Part shown: piece by piece, positions 31,923 to 40,872 of the stretch
Position numbering within the stretch: the first letter of the stretch is position 1
How the letters are laid out: each line of letters opens with the position of its first letter
IMG/VR virus record: IMGVR_UViG_3300034198_017033
Span: 141,559 to 205,558 of that record
Length of the DNA: 64,000 bases
From: a virus
Direction: 5' to 3' (one strand)
The notes under the pieces: model-generated
What the model was told of the DNA's origin: nothing
Seen by the model: only the letters and a program-made list of their open reading frames with translations
Database searches by the model: none
Made by a program: the position numbers and the translations under genes

Positions 31923-32624
31923 ATGAAACTTTACAATATTTATCAAAACATTATATTAGAAGAAATTTTTAATGCGGTTCAGCTTTTAGAAGCGGTTCCT
32001 GTTAGTGATATTGAAAAAATATTGGCTGGTGATAATGGTAAGTTTTATCATGTTTCATTTGATTATACTGATGATTACGGTAACACATCAAACAGATTCG
32101 TTCAAATACATCAAAGAAACATTTCAACAAAAAAACCCATAGCTAATGACTTAATCGATGCTTATCAAATAAGTAGAGATGGGATGGAAAGAGGTGTCAA
32201 CCCAAGAACTGGTAATATTGAAAGTTTTGAAGGTTGGAAAAAATTTAATTTAGCTAAAATGTCGAATTTAAAAATAACTAAAGTTCCTTTTTATCAACCT
32301 AAATTTAAATTTAATAAAGATGGTAATCGCTCAAGTTCAGTTGCTTCAACACCAACTATAGCACAATTTGATTACGTGTATTCACCAAGTACTACCAAAA
32401 AAATGGAAAAAACACAACAAAGTTTATTTCCAAAAGTTGGTACACCTGTTACACAATCTCAAACTGCAAAACCACAAGTGGGTCCAGAAACTAAACCAGC
32501 CAAACAACCTAAACCAGTGGTTAGACCAATGAAAAGAGTTGTACCTAAACCAGTTCCTAAACCAGTTGAACCAATAGTTGAACCAGAAGAAGATGATGAA
32601 AATAATTTAGAATTAAATAAATAA
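31923..32624 (+). CDS. Leader-bearing protein with WYL-like domain and Pro-rich tail
   Basis: 233 residues. The N terminus MKLYNIYQNIILEE carries I-L-E/L-E-E sites like the other leaders. Residues 30-125 resemble a WYL domain: KFYHVSFDYTDDYGNTSNRFVQIHQ, DLIDAYQISRDGM and GWKKFNLAKMSNLKI, matching the Y-x-x-x-x-G-x-x-x-R / A-Y / F-x-L-x-x-I spacing. WYL domains sense nucleic acids or nucleotides and regulate defence and DNA-damage genes. Residues 165-233 are a lysine/proline-rich linker (PKPVVRPMKRVVPKPVPKPV) and an acidic tail. The function is unknown; the WYL assignment is tentative. Confidence 0.5.
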   Translation: MKLYNIYQNIILEEIFNAVQLLEAVPVSDIEKILAGDNGKFYHVSFDYTDDYGNTSNRFVQIHQRNISTKKPIANDLIDAYQISRDGMERGVNPRTGNIESFEGWKKFNLAKMSNLKITKVPFYQPKFKFNKDGNRSSSVASTPTIAQFDYVYSPSTTKKMEKTQQSLFPKVGTPVTQSQTAKPQVGPETKPAKQPKPVVRPMKRVVPKPVPKPVEPIVEPEEDDENNLELNK

Positions 32625-32627
32625 AAT

Positions 32628-33239
32628 ATGGACCCAAAACCAGTTGACGTAAGTGCATTAGAAAGACTTGGTATATTAAATAAAGCTAAACAAGTGATGA
32701 ATGTCGTTGAATCCAGAGAACCTGAAAAGAAAGCGACTAAAGGTAGGGATTTTGACCCTAGAGAATCTTATAATCAATCTATGTTTGATGATAGCCCAAT
32801 ATATAATGAATCTGATGAAAAAGAACCGTTGTATGAAAATCATCAAACTAATACCAATAGTGTTATCTCAAATAATAATTATACAGCAGAACAAATCATG
32901 GCATCTAATTTACCACCAATTGTAAAAGAAGCTATGTTAAAAAACCCAATCCCTAGACTTAGTGGACCACCTTCAAAAGTTAGCGCGGAAGCAATAGCTA
33001 AATTAACAGGTGCTACTATTAGAAAACCTAATGAAATTGGACAAAGAAAAGTTTTAAGAGAAAGTGAAAATTCTGAAATGATAACAATTAGTAGAGTTGA
33101 TTTACAAAATATGATTGACGAATCGATTAACCGATTTTTTAAACAAGTTTATGATAAAACAGTTACAGAAGAAACTATTAAAAAAACCATAAACACTTTA
33201 ATTAAAGAAGGTAAAATACAAACAAAAAGAAAAAATTAA
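32628..33239 (+). CDS. Charged virion-type protein of unknown function
   Basis: 203 residues. ALERLGILNKAKQVMNVV at the start, a low-complexity middle, then MASNLPPIVKEAMLKNPIP (a short helical motif) and KKTINTLIKEGKIQTKRKN at the end. The ISRVDLQNMIDESINRFF stretch is probably a coiled coil. No family is recognised. It is the last gene of the operon and is followed by a terminator. Confidence 0.5.
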   Translation: MDPKPVDVSALERLGILNKAKQVMNVVESREPEKKATKGRDFDPRESYNQSMFDDSPIYNESDEKEPLYENHQTNTNSVISNNNYTAEQIMASNLPPIVKEAMLKNPIPRLSGPPSKVSAEAIAKLTGATIRKPNEIGQRKVLRESENSEMITISRVDLQNMIDESINRFFKQVYDKTVTEETIKKTINTLIKEGKIQTKRKN

Positions 33240-33240
33240 A

Positions 33241-33266
33241 AAAAAGGGGTATTTTACCCCTTTTTT
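33241..33266 (+). terminator. Rho-independent terminator
   Basis: AAAAAGGGGTA-TT-TACCCCTTTTTT directly follows the stop at 33239. Confidence 0.85.
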
Positions 33267-33327
33267 ATTTACTATTATTTTAACTTTAATATATTTAAAA
33301 TTAATAAAAAAGTTTTAAAATATTTTT
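33267..33327 (+). promoter_or_regulatory. Upstream region of the glycosyltransferase cluster
   Basis: TATATTTA at 33290-33297 fits a -7 element, but no TTG is found 20 nt before it. A promoter here is likely from the preceding terminator, but its type is unresolved. Confidence 0.3.
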
Positions 33328-34587
33328 ATGAAAAAAATTAAAGTTTTAGTAGTACCCTCAGATAGAACTGGGGTTGGTTATTTTCGTTCTACAAATCCAC
33401 ACATCGCATTAGAAACATTATATTCAGATGAATTTTCAATCGATATCGATTATGAACCACAATTAAATGATGATGAATGGTTAAAACAATATGATGTTAT
33501 TCATTACCATAGAACATTAGGGTCTTATGAAACAATGCCTCAATTGTTAGATAAATTAGATAGTCTAGGGATTATTAGTATTATGGATTTGGATGATTAT
33601 TGGGCTCCAGGTACTCACCACCCAGCTTATCATATTATTAAATCAGCTGGTCTAGATAAAAAAATATTAGATAATATTAAAGTTGCTAGAAATGTAACGA
33701 CAACAACACCGTTATTTGCTGATGAGATTAAAAAATACAATAAAAATGTATTTGTAATCCCTAACGCTGTTGACCCAAAAGAAAAACAATTTACACCCAA
33801 TTTAGAAAAATCTGATAGAATTAGAATTGGATGGTTAGGTGGTTCTTCTCACTTAAAAGATTTAGAAATTCTTAGTGGTGTTGTTTCAAAATTAAAAAGT
33901 GATAACCTTATCGATAAAGTACAATTTGTATTGTGTGGTTTTGATACTAGAGGTACACATACTGATATTGACACAAATACTGGTGAACAAAAAGTTAGAG
34001 CAATAACACCTATGGAAAGCGTTTGGTATCGTTATGAAAAAATCTTTACTGATAATTACAATATTGTTAGTCCAGAATATAAAAACTTTTTAATGAGATT
34101 TACACAGGATGAATTCCCAAATATCGCTAACGAACCATATAGAAGAGTTTGGACAAAACCAATTTCAACTTACGCTTCAAACTATAATTTGTTTGATATT
34201 TCTTTGGCACCATTAGAAGAAAATGTTTTTAATAAAGTTAAAAGTCAATTAAAAGTAATTGAAGCTGGTTTTCACCATAAAGCAATTATTGCACAAGATT
34301 TTGGACCTTATAAATTAGATTTAACCAACGCGATTAAGTTTGGTGGTGAATTTGATAAAACAGCCAACGGTATTCTTATTGAAACTAGAAAAAACCACAA
34401 AGACTGGTATTCTTCACTTAAAAAACTTATTCAAAACCCAGATATGATTTCTGTTTTACAAGAAAACTTATACAATACTGTAAAAGATGTTTATTCAATG
34501 GAAAGTGTTACTGGACAAAGAAGAGAATTATATTTACAATTAACAAAAAATAAAAAATCAGAACTATGTCTAGAAAAGATGATGTAA
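33328..34587 (+). CDS. GT4-like glycosyltransferase
   Basis: 419 residues with a GT-B plan. N-terminal: KVLVVPSDRTGVGYFRSTNPH, then YDVIHYHRTLGSYETMP and IISIMDLDDYW. C-terminal: RIGWLGGSSHLKDLEIL, VQFVLCGFDTRG and LFDISLAPLEENVFNKVKSQLKVIEAGFHHKAIIAQDFGPY, a typical nucleotide-sugar binding block with conserved E. It transfers a sugar from an activated donor; donor and acceptor cannot be read. It is the first gene of the sugar cluster, and the next gene begins inside its last 22 nt. Confidence 0.75.
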   Translation: MKKIKVLVVPSDRTGVGYFRSTNPHIALETLYSDEFSIDIDYEPQLNDDEWLKQYDVIHYHRTLGSYETMPQLLDKLDSLGIISIMDLDDYWAPGTHHPAYHIIKSAGLDKKILDNIKVARNVTTTTPLFADEIKKYNKNVFVIPNAVDPKEKQFTPNLEKSDRIRIGWLGGSSHLKDLEILSGVVSKLKSDNLIDKVQFVLCGFDTRGTHTDIDTNTGEQKVRAITPMESVWYRYEKIFTDNYNIVSPEYKNFLMRFTQDEFPNIANEPYRRVWTKPISTYASNYNLFDISLAPLEENVFNKVKSQLKVIEAGFHHKAIIAQDFGPYKLDLTNAIKFGGEFDKTANGILIETRKNHKDWYSSLKKLIQNPDMISVLQENLYNTVKDVYSMESVTGQRRELYLQLTKNKKSELCLEKMM

Positions 34588-34928
34588 AAATGCTTTTAAA
34601 TTTCATGATTGAAATGTTAAAAGATGAGGAAAAAGAAGATATTAAAATTTCAGAAGTAAAATCAAATAGACCTTTATTGTTTGAAGAGCCAAAACAAAAA
34701 ACAACAAACTTTGGTTCTTTTGACCCATCCAGAATTAAAAATATTATGGATAAAATTGAAATCAAAGGTCATGAAAACGCTGTTGTTAAGCACGCTTTAA
34801 ATACTCAAGCTAAAGACTATAAAAAAGAAATTGAAGAACTAAGAGAATCTTTTATCCAAAAAACATTAAAACAAGATAAATTAGAAGAGGATGGGGATAC
34901 TGTCACATCTGGTATGACAAGGTCTTAA
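34566..34928 (+). CDS. Small charged protein of unknown function
   Basis: 120 residues (MSRKDDVKMLLNFMIEMLKD) with a coiled-coil-like C-terminal half (KKEIEELRESFIQKTLKQDKLEEDG). It overlaps the glycosyltransferase gene by 22 nt in another frame and is followed by a promoter. No family is recognised. Confidence 0.5.
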   Translation: MSRKDDVKMLLNFMIEMLKDEEKEDIKISEVKSNRPLLFEEPKQKTTNFGSFDPSRIKNIMDKIEIKGHENAVVKHALNTQAKDYKKEIEELRESFIQKTLKQDKLEEDGDTVTSGMTRS

Positions 34929-34953
34929 TTAAATAAATATTTTAAAAAAAACA

Positions 34954-34984
34954 TTGATTTTTATGTTTTTTATGCGTATATTTG
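34954..34984 (+). promoter_or_regulatory. Host-type (Bacteroidota) promoter
   Basis: TTG at 34954-34956, exactly 20 nt, TATATTTG at 34977-34984. The predicted transcript start is at about 34988, 31 nt before the ATG at 35019. Confidence 0.7.
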
Positions 34985-35018
34985 TAAAAACGAATAACAA
35001 TTATTTAATATAAAATCA

Positions 35019-35579
35019 ATGTCTTTAACACAAGAAAAAATTGTTTCTAATACTAAAAAATATTTTGAAACAGCAACAAAGTATGAGTTCATGACAGATG
35101 AACTCATGAAATTTTTGGGTGAATCTTTCATAAAAGCCCCAGCATCTACAATGGACAGCTTACATAATGCCTTTGAAGGTGGTCTTGTTGACCATTTACT
35201 TAGAGTCGCGTTTTACGCTGTCCGTTTTAATAATGCGTTACCTGAGGATAAACAAGTAAACCAAGCATCATTACTTAAAATTTGTTTACTTCACCAAATT
35301 GGTAAGGCAAATTTATACGTACCATGTGATTCAGAATGGCACCGAAAAAACCAAGGTAAAATGTATGACTTTAATAATAACTTAGTTTCAATGCGTGTTA
35401 GTGAAAGAAGTATTTACTATGCGTTATCTAACGGTGTTAAGTTTACAGATGAAGAATACGCTGCTATTTTAATGTTTGATAAAACTGATGACCAAATGGC
35501 ACAATATCATAACACCACTCTTGGTGAATTATTAAAAATGGCTAACATTTTTGCAATTAAACACGAAAAATCTGAATAA
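35019..35579 (+). CDS. HD-domain-like protein with altered HD pair
   Basis: 186 residues. SLHNAFEGGLVDHLLRVAFYA (48-68) and LKICLLHQIGKANL (86-99) match the helices carrying H...HD in HD-family phosphohydrolases, with H49, H59 and H92, but the aspartate of the HD pair is Q93. Family members remove phosphates from nucleotides or cut RNA, and the loss of the metal-binding Asp suggests no or altered catalysis. It sits directly before dUTPase and the IMPDH/GMP reductase gene, which points to nucleotide metabolism, but a non-catalytic role is equally possible. Confidence 0.55.
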   Translation: MSLTQEKIVSNTKKYFETATKYEFMTDELMKFLGESFIKAPASTMDSLHNAFEGGLVDHLLRVAFYAVRFNNALPEDKQVNQASLLKICLLHQIGKANLYVPCDSEWHRKNQGKMYDFNNNLVSMRVSERSIYYALSNGVKFTDEEYAAILMFDKTDDQMAQYHNTTLGELLKMANIFAIKHEKSE

Positions 35580-35580
35580 T

Positions 35581-36156
35581 ATGTTTAATATAGAATACAT
35601 GCGTGAAAAAGTTCTTAGGATGATTGACCCTAATGACCCATACACTGAAGAAGATTTTAATTCAGAGTTTTCTCAAAAAAATTTAACAAATGAAAACCCT
35701 TTTAAATTTAATGTTAATTTTAAAAACGAATCAACAAACCCAGACCCAGAATATGCAACATCTGGGTCTTCTGGGTTTGACCTTAGAGCTAATTTAACAG
35801 AAACTATTAAGTTGTCACCACAAGGAGGTTTCGCTATCATACCAACTGGTTTATATTTTGAATTACCAGAAGGGTTTGAAATTCAAGTTAGAAGTAGAAG
35901 TGGTTTAGCTGCTAAGAATCAAGTTTGTGTTTTGAATTCCCCAGGAACTGTAGATGCTGATTACAGAGGTGAAATTAAAGTAATCCTAATCAACCATGGT
36001 TTAAATGAATTTTATGTTGAAAATGGAGATAGAATAGCACAAGGTGTTATCGCTTCAGTTATTGGTAAAAATGTGTTAACTTTAAATACAGTTAAAGAAA
36101 TAAATGAAAACACTGAAAGAAATTCTGGTGGTTTTGGTAGTACAGGTATAAAATAA
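35581..36156 (+). CDS. dut: dUTPase
   Basis: 191 residues from the ATG at 35581 (a longer frame from 35551 overlaps the previous gene and adds nothing conserved). Trimeric dUTPase motifs: SGSSGFDLRAN (motif 1), RSRSGLAAKNQV (motif 2), NSPGTVDADYRGEIKVILINHG (motif 3), GDRIAQGVI (motif 4) and C-terminal RNSGGFGSTGIK (motif 5). It hydrolyses dUTP to dUMP and pyrophosphate, keeping uracil out of phage DNA. The N-terminal about 45 residues before motif 1 are extra. It is 1 nt before the next gene. Confidence 0.93.
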   Translation: MFNIEYMREKVLRMIDPNDPYTEEDFNSEFSQKNLTNENPFKFNVNFKNESTNPDPEYATSGSSGFDLRANLTETIKLSPQGGFAIIPTGLYFELPEGFEIQVRSRSGLAAKNQVCVLNSPGTVDADYRGEIKVILINHGLNEFYVENGDRIAQGVIASVIGKNVLTLNTVKEINENTERNSGGFGSTGIK

Positions 36157-36157
36157 T

Positions 36158-37153
36158 ATGGCAACAAAATTCGATTTTAACGATATTTTAATCAAACCTT
36201 CTATAACATCTAAAATAGATAGTAGAAAAGAAGTAGAACCGTTTATTAATGGTTATTTACCACTAATAACAGCACCAATGGATTCTGTTATCGATGAAAA
36301 TAATGAAAAACTATATGATGGGTTAAAAATTATCACATGTTCACCTAGAGGTGAAAAAAACACAACTGGTTTTATGTCTTTTTCATTATCTGAATTTGAT
36401 GAATTGTTTGATAAAAAAGAATTAAATCAAACTGGTTTTTATTTAATTGATATTGCAAATGGTCATATGGGTAAGCTTTTAGAAACTGTTAAAAAAACAA
36501 AAGAGAATTATCCTAATTTGATTTTAATGGTTGGTAATGTTGCTAACCCTAAAACCTATGAAAAATTATCCTTAGCTGGCGCTGATTTTGTTAGGATTGG
36601 TATCGGAAATGGTGGTGGTTGTAGTACAACAGTACATACTGGTGTTGGTTACCCTATGGCGTCTTTGATTAAAGAATGTTATGATATAGCTAAAACATAT
36701 GATGATGCAGCGTATATTGTAGCAGATGGTGGTATGCAAAATTATTCAGATGTTATAAAAGCATTGGCGTTAGGTGCTAACTTTGTTATGGTTGGTAGTC
36801 TTTTTAACAAAGCTATCGATTCTTGTGGTGAAAACTATTTGTTCAAAAAAATATGGATACCACAAAGAATTGCTAATTTATGTTATAAAAATAAAATTAC
36901 TGTATATAAGAAATTCAGAGGTATGAGTACCAAAGAAGTTCAAAAAAAATGGGGTAAAAAAGAATTAACAACGTCTGAAGGTGTTGTTAGATTTAGAAAG
37001 GTTGAATATAACCTAAAACAATGGGTTAATAATTTTGAAGATTATCTTCGTTCAGCGATGAGTTATTCTAATACTAAAACCCTAGCTCAATTTATTGGGA
37101 AAGCTGATACAATAAAAATAAGCGACAACGCTTATAATCGTTTTAATAAATAA
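36158..37153 (+). CDS. IMP dehydrogenase / GMP reductase family enzyme
   Basis: 331 residues, no CBS domains, near GMP reductase length. TIM-barrel signatures: LPLITAPMDSV (34-44), LIDIANGHMG (97-106), GADFVRIGIGNGGGCSTTVHTGVGYPM (141-167, with catalytic-type C155), YIVADGGMQNYSDVIKALALGANFVMVGS (186-214) and YKKFRGMSTKEVQKKWG. The order fits GMPR (NADPH-dependent GMP to IMP) as well as IMPDH; the loop reads GGGCSTTVHTGVGYP where GMPR has SxCTTR-x-x-TGVGYPQ, so the usual Arg is missing. It could adjust guanine nucleotide pools for DNA synthesis and GDP-sugar supply. Which reaction it performs is not decided. Confidence 0.8.
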   Translation: MATKFDFNDILIKPSITSKIDSRKEVEPFINGYLPLITAPMDSVIDENNEKLYDGLKIITCSPRGEKNTTGFMSFSLSEFDELFDKKELNQTGFYLIDIANGHMGKLLETVKKTKENYPNLILMVGNVANPKTYEKLSLAGADFVRIGIGNGGGCSTTVHTGVGYPMASLIKECYDIAKTYDDAAYIVADGGMQNYSDVIKALALGANFVMVGSLFNKAIDSCGENYLFKKIWIPQRIANLCYKNKITVYKKFRGMSTKEVQKKWGKKELTTSEGVVRFRKVEYNLKQWVNNFEDYLRSAMSYSNTKTLAQFIGKADTIKISDNAYNRFNK

Positions 37154-37156
37154 TAC

Positions 37157-39190
37157 ATGGTAAGTATAGTATATTGTACAAGAGAAACAAACCCAGAACA
37201 TAAAGAACACTTAATTAAGTCTTCTGGCTTACATAAACACGTCGAGGTGATAGAAATCATTAATAATGGTGAATCATTAACTCACGCGTATAATCGTGGC
37301 TTAAAACAAGCGAAATACGATATAGTAGTATTCTGTCACGACGATTTGACGGTGGAAACTAAACAATGGGGTAACAAACTAGTTAAATTGTTTGGTAAAA
37401 ATCCAGAATATGGCATCATAGGTGTTGCTGGTAGTAAAAACATGCCAGTATCTGGTCAATGGTGGGAAAATAGGTCTAAAATGTTTGGTAGAGTCGCGCA
37501 CACGCACGAAGGAAAGACTTGGTTATCTACTTATAGTGATGATTTAGGTCAAAACTTAGAAGAAGTTGTTGTTGTTGATGGTGTTTGGTTTGCAGTACAT
37601 AAAAATAGAATTAAAAAACAATTTAACGAAAATGTAGAAGGGTTTCATTTTTATGATGTAACTTTTGCGTTTGAAAACTTTATAGAAGGGGTTAAGGTTG
37701 GTGTTACTACTGTAGTAAGAGTTAATCACAAATCTATTGGGATGACTAACGAAGCTTGGGAAAAAAACAGAGTTAATTTCTCCGAAAAATTTAAAGATAA
37801 TTTACCAGCTAATATAAAAAAAACTATTAGACAAGGACAGAGACTTAAAATTATGGTTAGTGGTTTTATCATGACTCCAAATGATGAAAAAAATATTATT
37901 GACATAATAAAAAGTTTTAAAAATAATTCAGATATTCATCTAGTAACAAATTATAATATAAACAACGCTAATAAATTTAAAAAATTAGGGGTTAAATTAT
38001 ATTCGTTTGAAGAACCACCATCATTTAAGCTAGGTGATGGGAAATGGGTTCTTAAAACTCAAAATGGTGATATGGTATCAAAGGAAAAAACATTGTATAA
38101 AATAGCAGATGTTAATTTTGATTTTTTATATCTAATTAAAAAACAAATAAGTGAACATTTTACTAACTTGTACCCAGATTTTGACGTAGTTAACGTAATC
38201 ACATCTAACGATTTTAACACAGATGAACCAATAAAAAACAAAAATGTTTTTAAATATTTAGCGATTAATGATTCTATAAAAGATAATTTAATTAAAACAT
38301 ATGGAATTGAAGACGATTTAATAGAAACGTTAAAAAGTAATGAAAATTTTAATAATTTAAAAAAACAAACTTTTTTTAAATTAAAAAATAGATTAATCGG
38401 TAACAAAGTAAAAATAGTTTCTGGTTGGTCAGATAAAGGCGGTTCGACACAAGCGTTAATAAATTTAACAAATTTATTAAATGAATCTGGTTATGATGCG
38501 ACATTTTATGGACCACATACTTGGCATTTAGATAAATGTAAATCTGAATTATATGACAGTAAAAATTTTGTTGTTGATAAAAATGATAGGTTGATAATGC
38601 ATTTTATGGTACCACCAGTAAGACCTAATGCTGGTATAGTTATTCTTACTTGTCATGAAAAAAACTTATATGAAGTTTCTAATATAAACAAATTTTGGGA
38701 TGTGGCTGTATTTTTAAATGAAAAACATAAAAATTATCATAGTGGTTATAATGACGCTTATGAAATTATACCTAATTTAAAAACAGAATTAAAACCATCA
38801 AACAAAACTGGTTTAGAAAAAATTGCTGGTATCATAGGTTCATTTGATGATAACAAACAAACCCATATTTCAATAGAAAGGGCATTAGCTGACGGATGTG
38901 ATAAGGTTTATTTATTTGGTGAACCTTATGGTGTTTATTATGAGAATATGGTAAAACCATTATTGAGTGATAAAGTTATTTTAAAAGGGTTCTTAAATAA
39001 TAAGCAAGATATGTATGACATGATTGGTTGTGTATATCATTCGTCTAAAAGTGAAGTTGCTTGTTTAGTTAAAGACGAATGTTTCATGACAAATACTGTA
39101 TTTTATGGTAACGAAAATACAGACCATGAAGTGTCTAGTTTAACAAACAAAGAAATAATAAATAAATGGATTAAATTATTTAATGATTAA
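37157..39190 (+). CDS. Two-domain glycosyltransferase
   Basis: 677 residues. Residues 1-220 are a GT-A type domain: VSIVYCTRETNPEHKEHLIKS, ESLTHAYNRGLKQAKYDIVVFCHDDLTVE (DD of the metal-binding motif), then VVVVDGVWFAVHKN and FHFYDVTF. From about residue 410, KVKIVSGWSDKGGSTQALINLTNLLNESGYDATFYGPHTW begins a GT-B type domain, with GIIGSFDDNKQTHISIERA and LADGCDKVYLFGEPYG, and an EVACLVKDECFMTN tail. A linker separates them. Two-domain transferases usually add two sugars in a row. The acceptor is unknown. The next gene starts 8 nt before its stop. Confidence 0.75.
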   Translation: MVSIVYCTRETNPEHKEHLIKSSGLHKHVEVIEIINNGESLTHAYNRGLKQAKYDIVVFCHDDLTVETKQWGNKLVKLFGKNPEYGIIGVAGSKNMPVSGQWWENRSKMFGRVAHTHEGKTWLSTYSDDLGQNLEEVVVVDGVWFAVHKNRIKKQFNENVEGFHFYDVTFAFENFIEGVKVGVTTVVRVNHKSIGMTNEAWEKNRVNFSEKFKDNLPANIKKTIRQGQRLKIMVSGFIMTPNDEKNIIDIIKSFKNNSDIHLVTNYNINNANKFKKLGVKLYSFEEPPSFKLGDGKWVLKTQNGDMVSKEKTLYKIADVNFDFLYLIKKQISEHFTNLYPDFDVVNVITSNDFNTDEPIKNKNVFKYLAINDSIKDNLIKTYGIEDDLIETLKSNENFNNLKKQTFFKLKNRLIGNKVKIVSGWSDKGGSTQALINLTNLLNESGYDATFYGPHTWHLDKCKSELYDSKNFVVDKNDRLIMHFMVPPVRPNAGIVILTCHEKNLYEVSNINKFWDVAVFLNEKHKNYHSGYNDAYEIIPNLKTELKPSNKTGLEKIAGIIGSFDDNKQTHISIERALADGCDKVYLFGEPYGVYYENMVKPLLSDKVILKGFLNNKQDMYDMIGCVYHSSKSEVACLVKDECFMTNTVFYGNENTDHEVSSLTNKEIINKWIKLFND

Positions 39191-40130
39191 TATGATAAAT
39201 TGGGTAAAAAATAAAATAGTGGGGCTATTAATGAGTTTTTATGGTGTAGAAAAAAATATTTTATCAAGTAAAAACTCATTAGAAGAGAATATAAATGTTA
39301 TTAGTGAAAAAGACACTGGAACACTTTTACATTCGTTGAAAAATAATATTGTTACACAAGAAGTTTTAAATCTAAAATGGAGAACATATAAAATCCTTAA
39401 AGCGACTGAAGGTGTTAAATCGACAATTATTGGTTATGATGAAGACGGGATGCCAATTGTTAAAACAACGAAAAAAAATCCAAAATTAGGTCTTAAAAAA
39501 ATAAAAGTTGACGATTACGATGATTATAAATTAGAAATGGTTTTAGACAACACAGAAATTGCTTTAAACACTACTGACGTTATGGGTAATGAAGAATTAT
39601 CTATATTAGATAGTGTTTTAGAAAATTATGATGATGATGGGAATTTAATCAGCGTTTCCCATGCTACTATAGGTGCTACAGAACACATGGCAACACAAAA
39701 AGGTGATAGACCTATAAAAATAGAAAGAATCGATTACCCAAATTTTTTAATTGAAAATTACACAAAAAAATTAAATGTTAGAAAAATAAATAAAAAAGAA
39801 AAAATGTTGGAGTTCTATATTAGTAGTTACCCAGACGAATACAACAAAACAACTAATTTACTTTTATCAGCAATAAAAAAAGTTATTAACGGTAAACATA
39901 GTACTTTTTTAGATTTTGAAGCTGTTGAATTTTTAACTTTTAAAACAATCGGTTCTGAAGATTTTTTATTGTATCGATATGAAAATATTAAATTTGATAA
40001 AATTGTGGAGTTTAATGGTTTTTATATTATTAAATTTAAATCTGATGTTGTTATAAATGGTAAGGATATTTTAGAACAACATAAAGTAGAAGAATTAGAT
40101 AAAAAATATGAAAAAAAATTAAAAAAATGA
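39183..40130 (+). CDS. Unknown protein within the sugar cluster
   Basis: 315 residues. The start is either the ATG at 39183 (inside the previous gene) or 39192. The sequence has no signal peptide beyond a moderately hydrophobic start (MINWVKNKIVGLLMSFYG). The middle is acidic (SVLENYDDDGNLISVSH), and the C-terminal half is lysine-rich with FYISSYPDEYNKTTNLLL and FLDFEAVEFLTFKTIGSEDFLLYRYEN. I do not recognise a family. Its gene ends with ATGA overlap to a GT2 gene, so it is cotranslated with the cluster. It could be an acceptor or partner protein. Confidence 0.45.
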   Translation: MINMINWVKNKIVGLLMSFYGVEKNILSSKNSLEENINVISEKDTGTLLHSLKNNIVTQEVLNLKWRTYKILKATEGVKSTIIGYDEDGMPIVKTTKKNPKLGLKKIKVDDYDDYKLEMVLDNTEIALNTTDVMGNEELSILDSVLENYDDDGNLISVSHATIGATEHMATQKGDRPIKIERIDYPNFLIENYTKKLNVRKINKKEKMLEFYISSYPDEYNKTTNLLLSAIKKVINGKHSTFLDFEAVEFLTFKTIGSEDFLLYRYENIKFDKIVEFNGFYIIKFKSDVVINGKDILEQHKVEELDKKYEKKLKK

Positions 40131-40870
40131 AAAAACCTATAGTACACGCTTTTTTCTTATGTTACAACGAGGCTAACATATTACCACATTTATTAAAACA
40201 TTATTTGTCATTTTGCGAACAAGTAACTATTTTAGATAACAATTCAACAGATAACAGTGTTGAAATAGTTAAATCTTTTTCAAATACAGATATAATCCCA
40301 TTCGATTCAAAAGGTGAGTTTCACGATGGGTTACATGTTAAATTAAAAAACCATGTTTGGAAGTCTAGCGTTGGTGTTGCTGATTATGTTATTTTAGGTG
40401 ATACTGATGAATTTTTATATCATGAAAACATGGTTGAGTTTTTAAAAGAATCAAAAGAAAAAAATATCACTTTTTTTGTACCAGAAGGTTACCATATGGT
40501 TGCAGACGAAGATTTCATTGTTTCACCAGAATTAAATTTACTTGAAAAAGTTAAAGAAGGTGTTAGAACACCTGTGCTAGACAAACCAATGATGTTTGAT
40601 TGTAATAAAATATCAAACATCAATTATAATTTTGGTTGTCATAGCGCTAGACCAGAAGGTGATATTGTTGTTCATCAACATAATGGTTTAAAAATGCTTC
40701 ATTATAAATTTTTAGGTATGGAAGACCATAAATACAAACAAAAAATAAGAGCTGAACGTCTTAGTAGTTTTAACAAACAACATGGTTTCGGTTTGTATTA
40801 TTTAATAAGTGAAAAAGAACAAGAAGAAGATTATCGTTCTTATTTAAATAAAAGAATTAAAGCGTTTTAA
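40127..40870 (+). CDS. GT2-type glycosyltransferase
   Basis: 247 residues. PIVHAFFLCYNEANILPHLLKHYL, then VTILDNNSTDNSVEIV and ADYVILGDTDEFLYH (D-x-D metal site) are typical of the Glyco_tranf_2_4 group. FNKQHGFGLYY near the end is a common tail. It overlaps the preceding stop by 4 nt (ATGA). Confidence 0.8.
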   Translation: MKKPIVHAFFLCYNEANILPHLLKHYLSFCEQVTILDNNSTDNSVEIVKSFSNTDIIPFDSKGEFHDGLHVKLKNHVWKSSVGVADYVILGDTDEFLYHENMVEFLKESKEKNITFFVPEGYHMVADEDFIVSPELNLLEKVKEGVRTPVLDKPMMFDCNKISNINYNFGCHSARPEGDIVVHQHNGLKMLHYKFLGMEDHKYKQKIRAERLSSFNKQHGFGLYYLISEKEQEEDYRSYLNKRIKAF

Positions 40871-40872
40871 AA

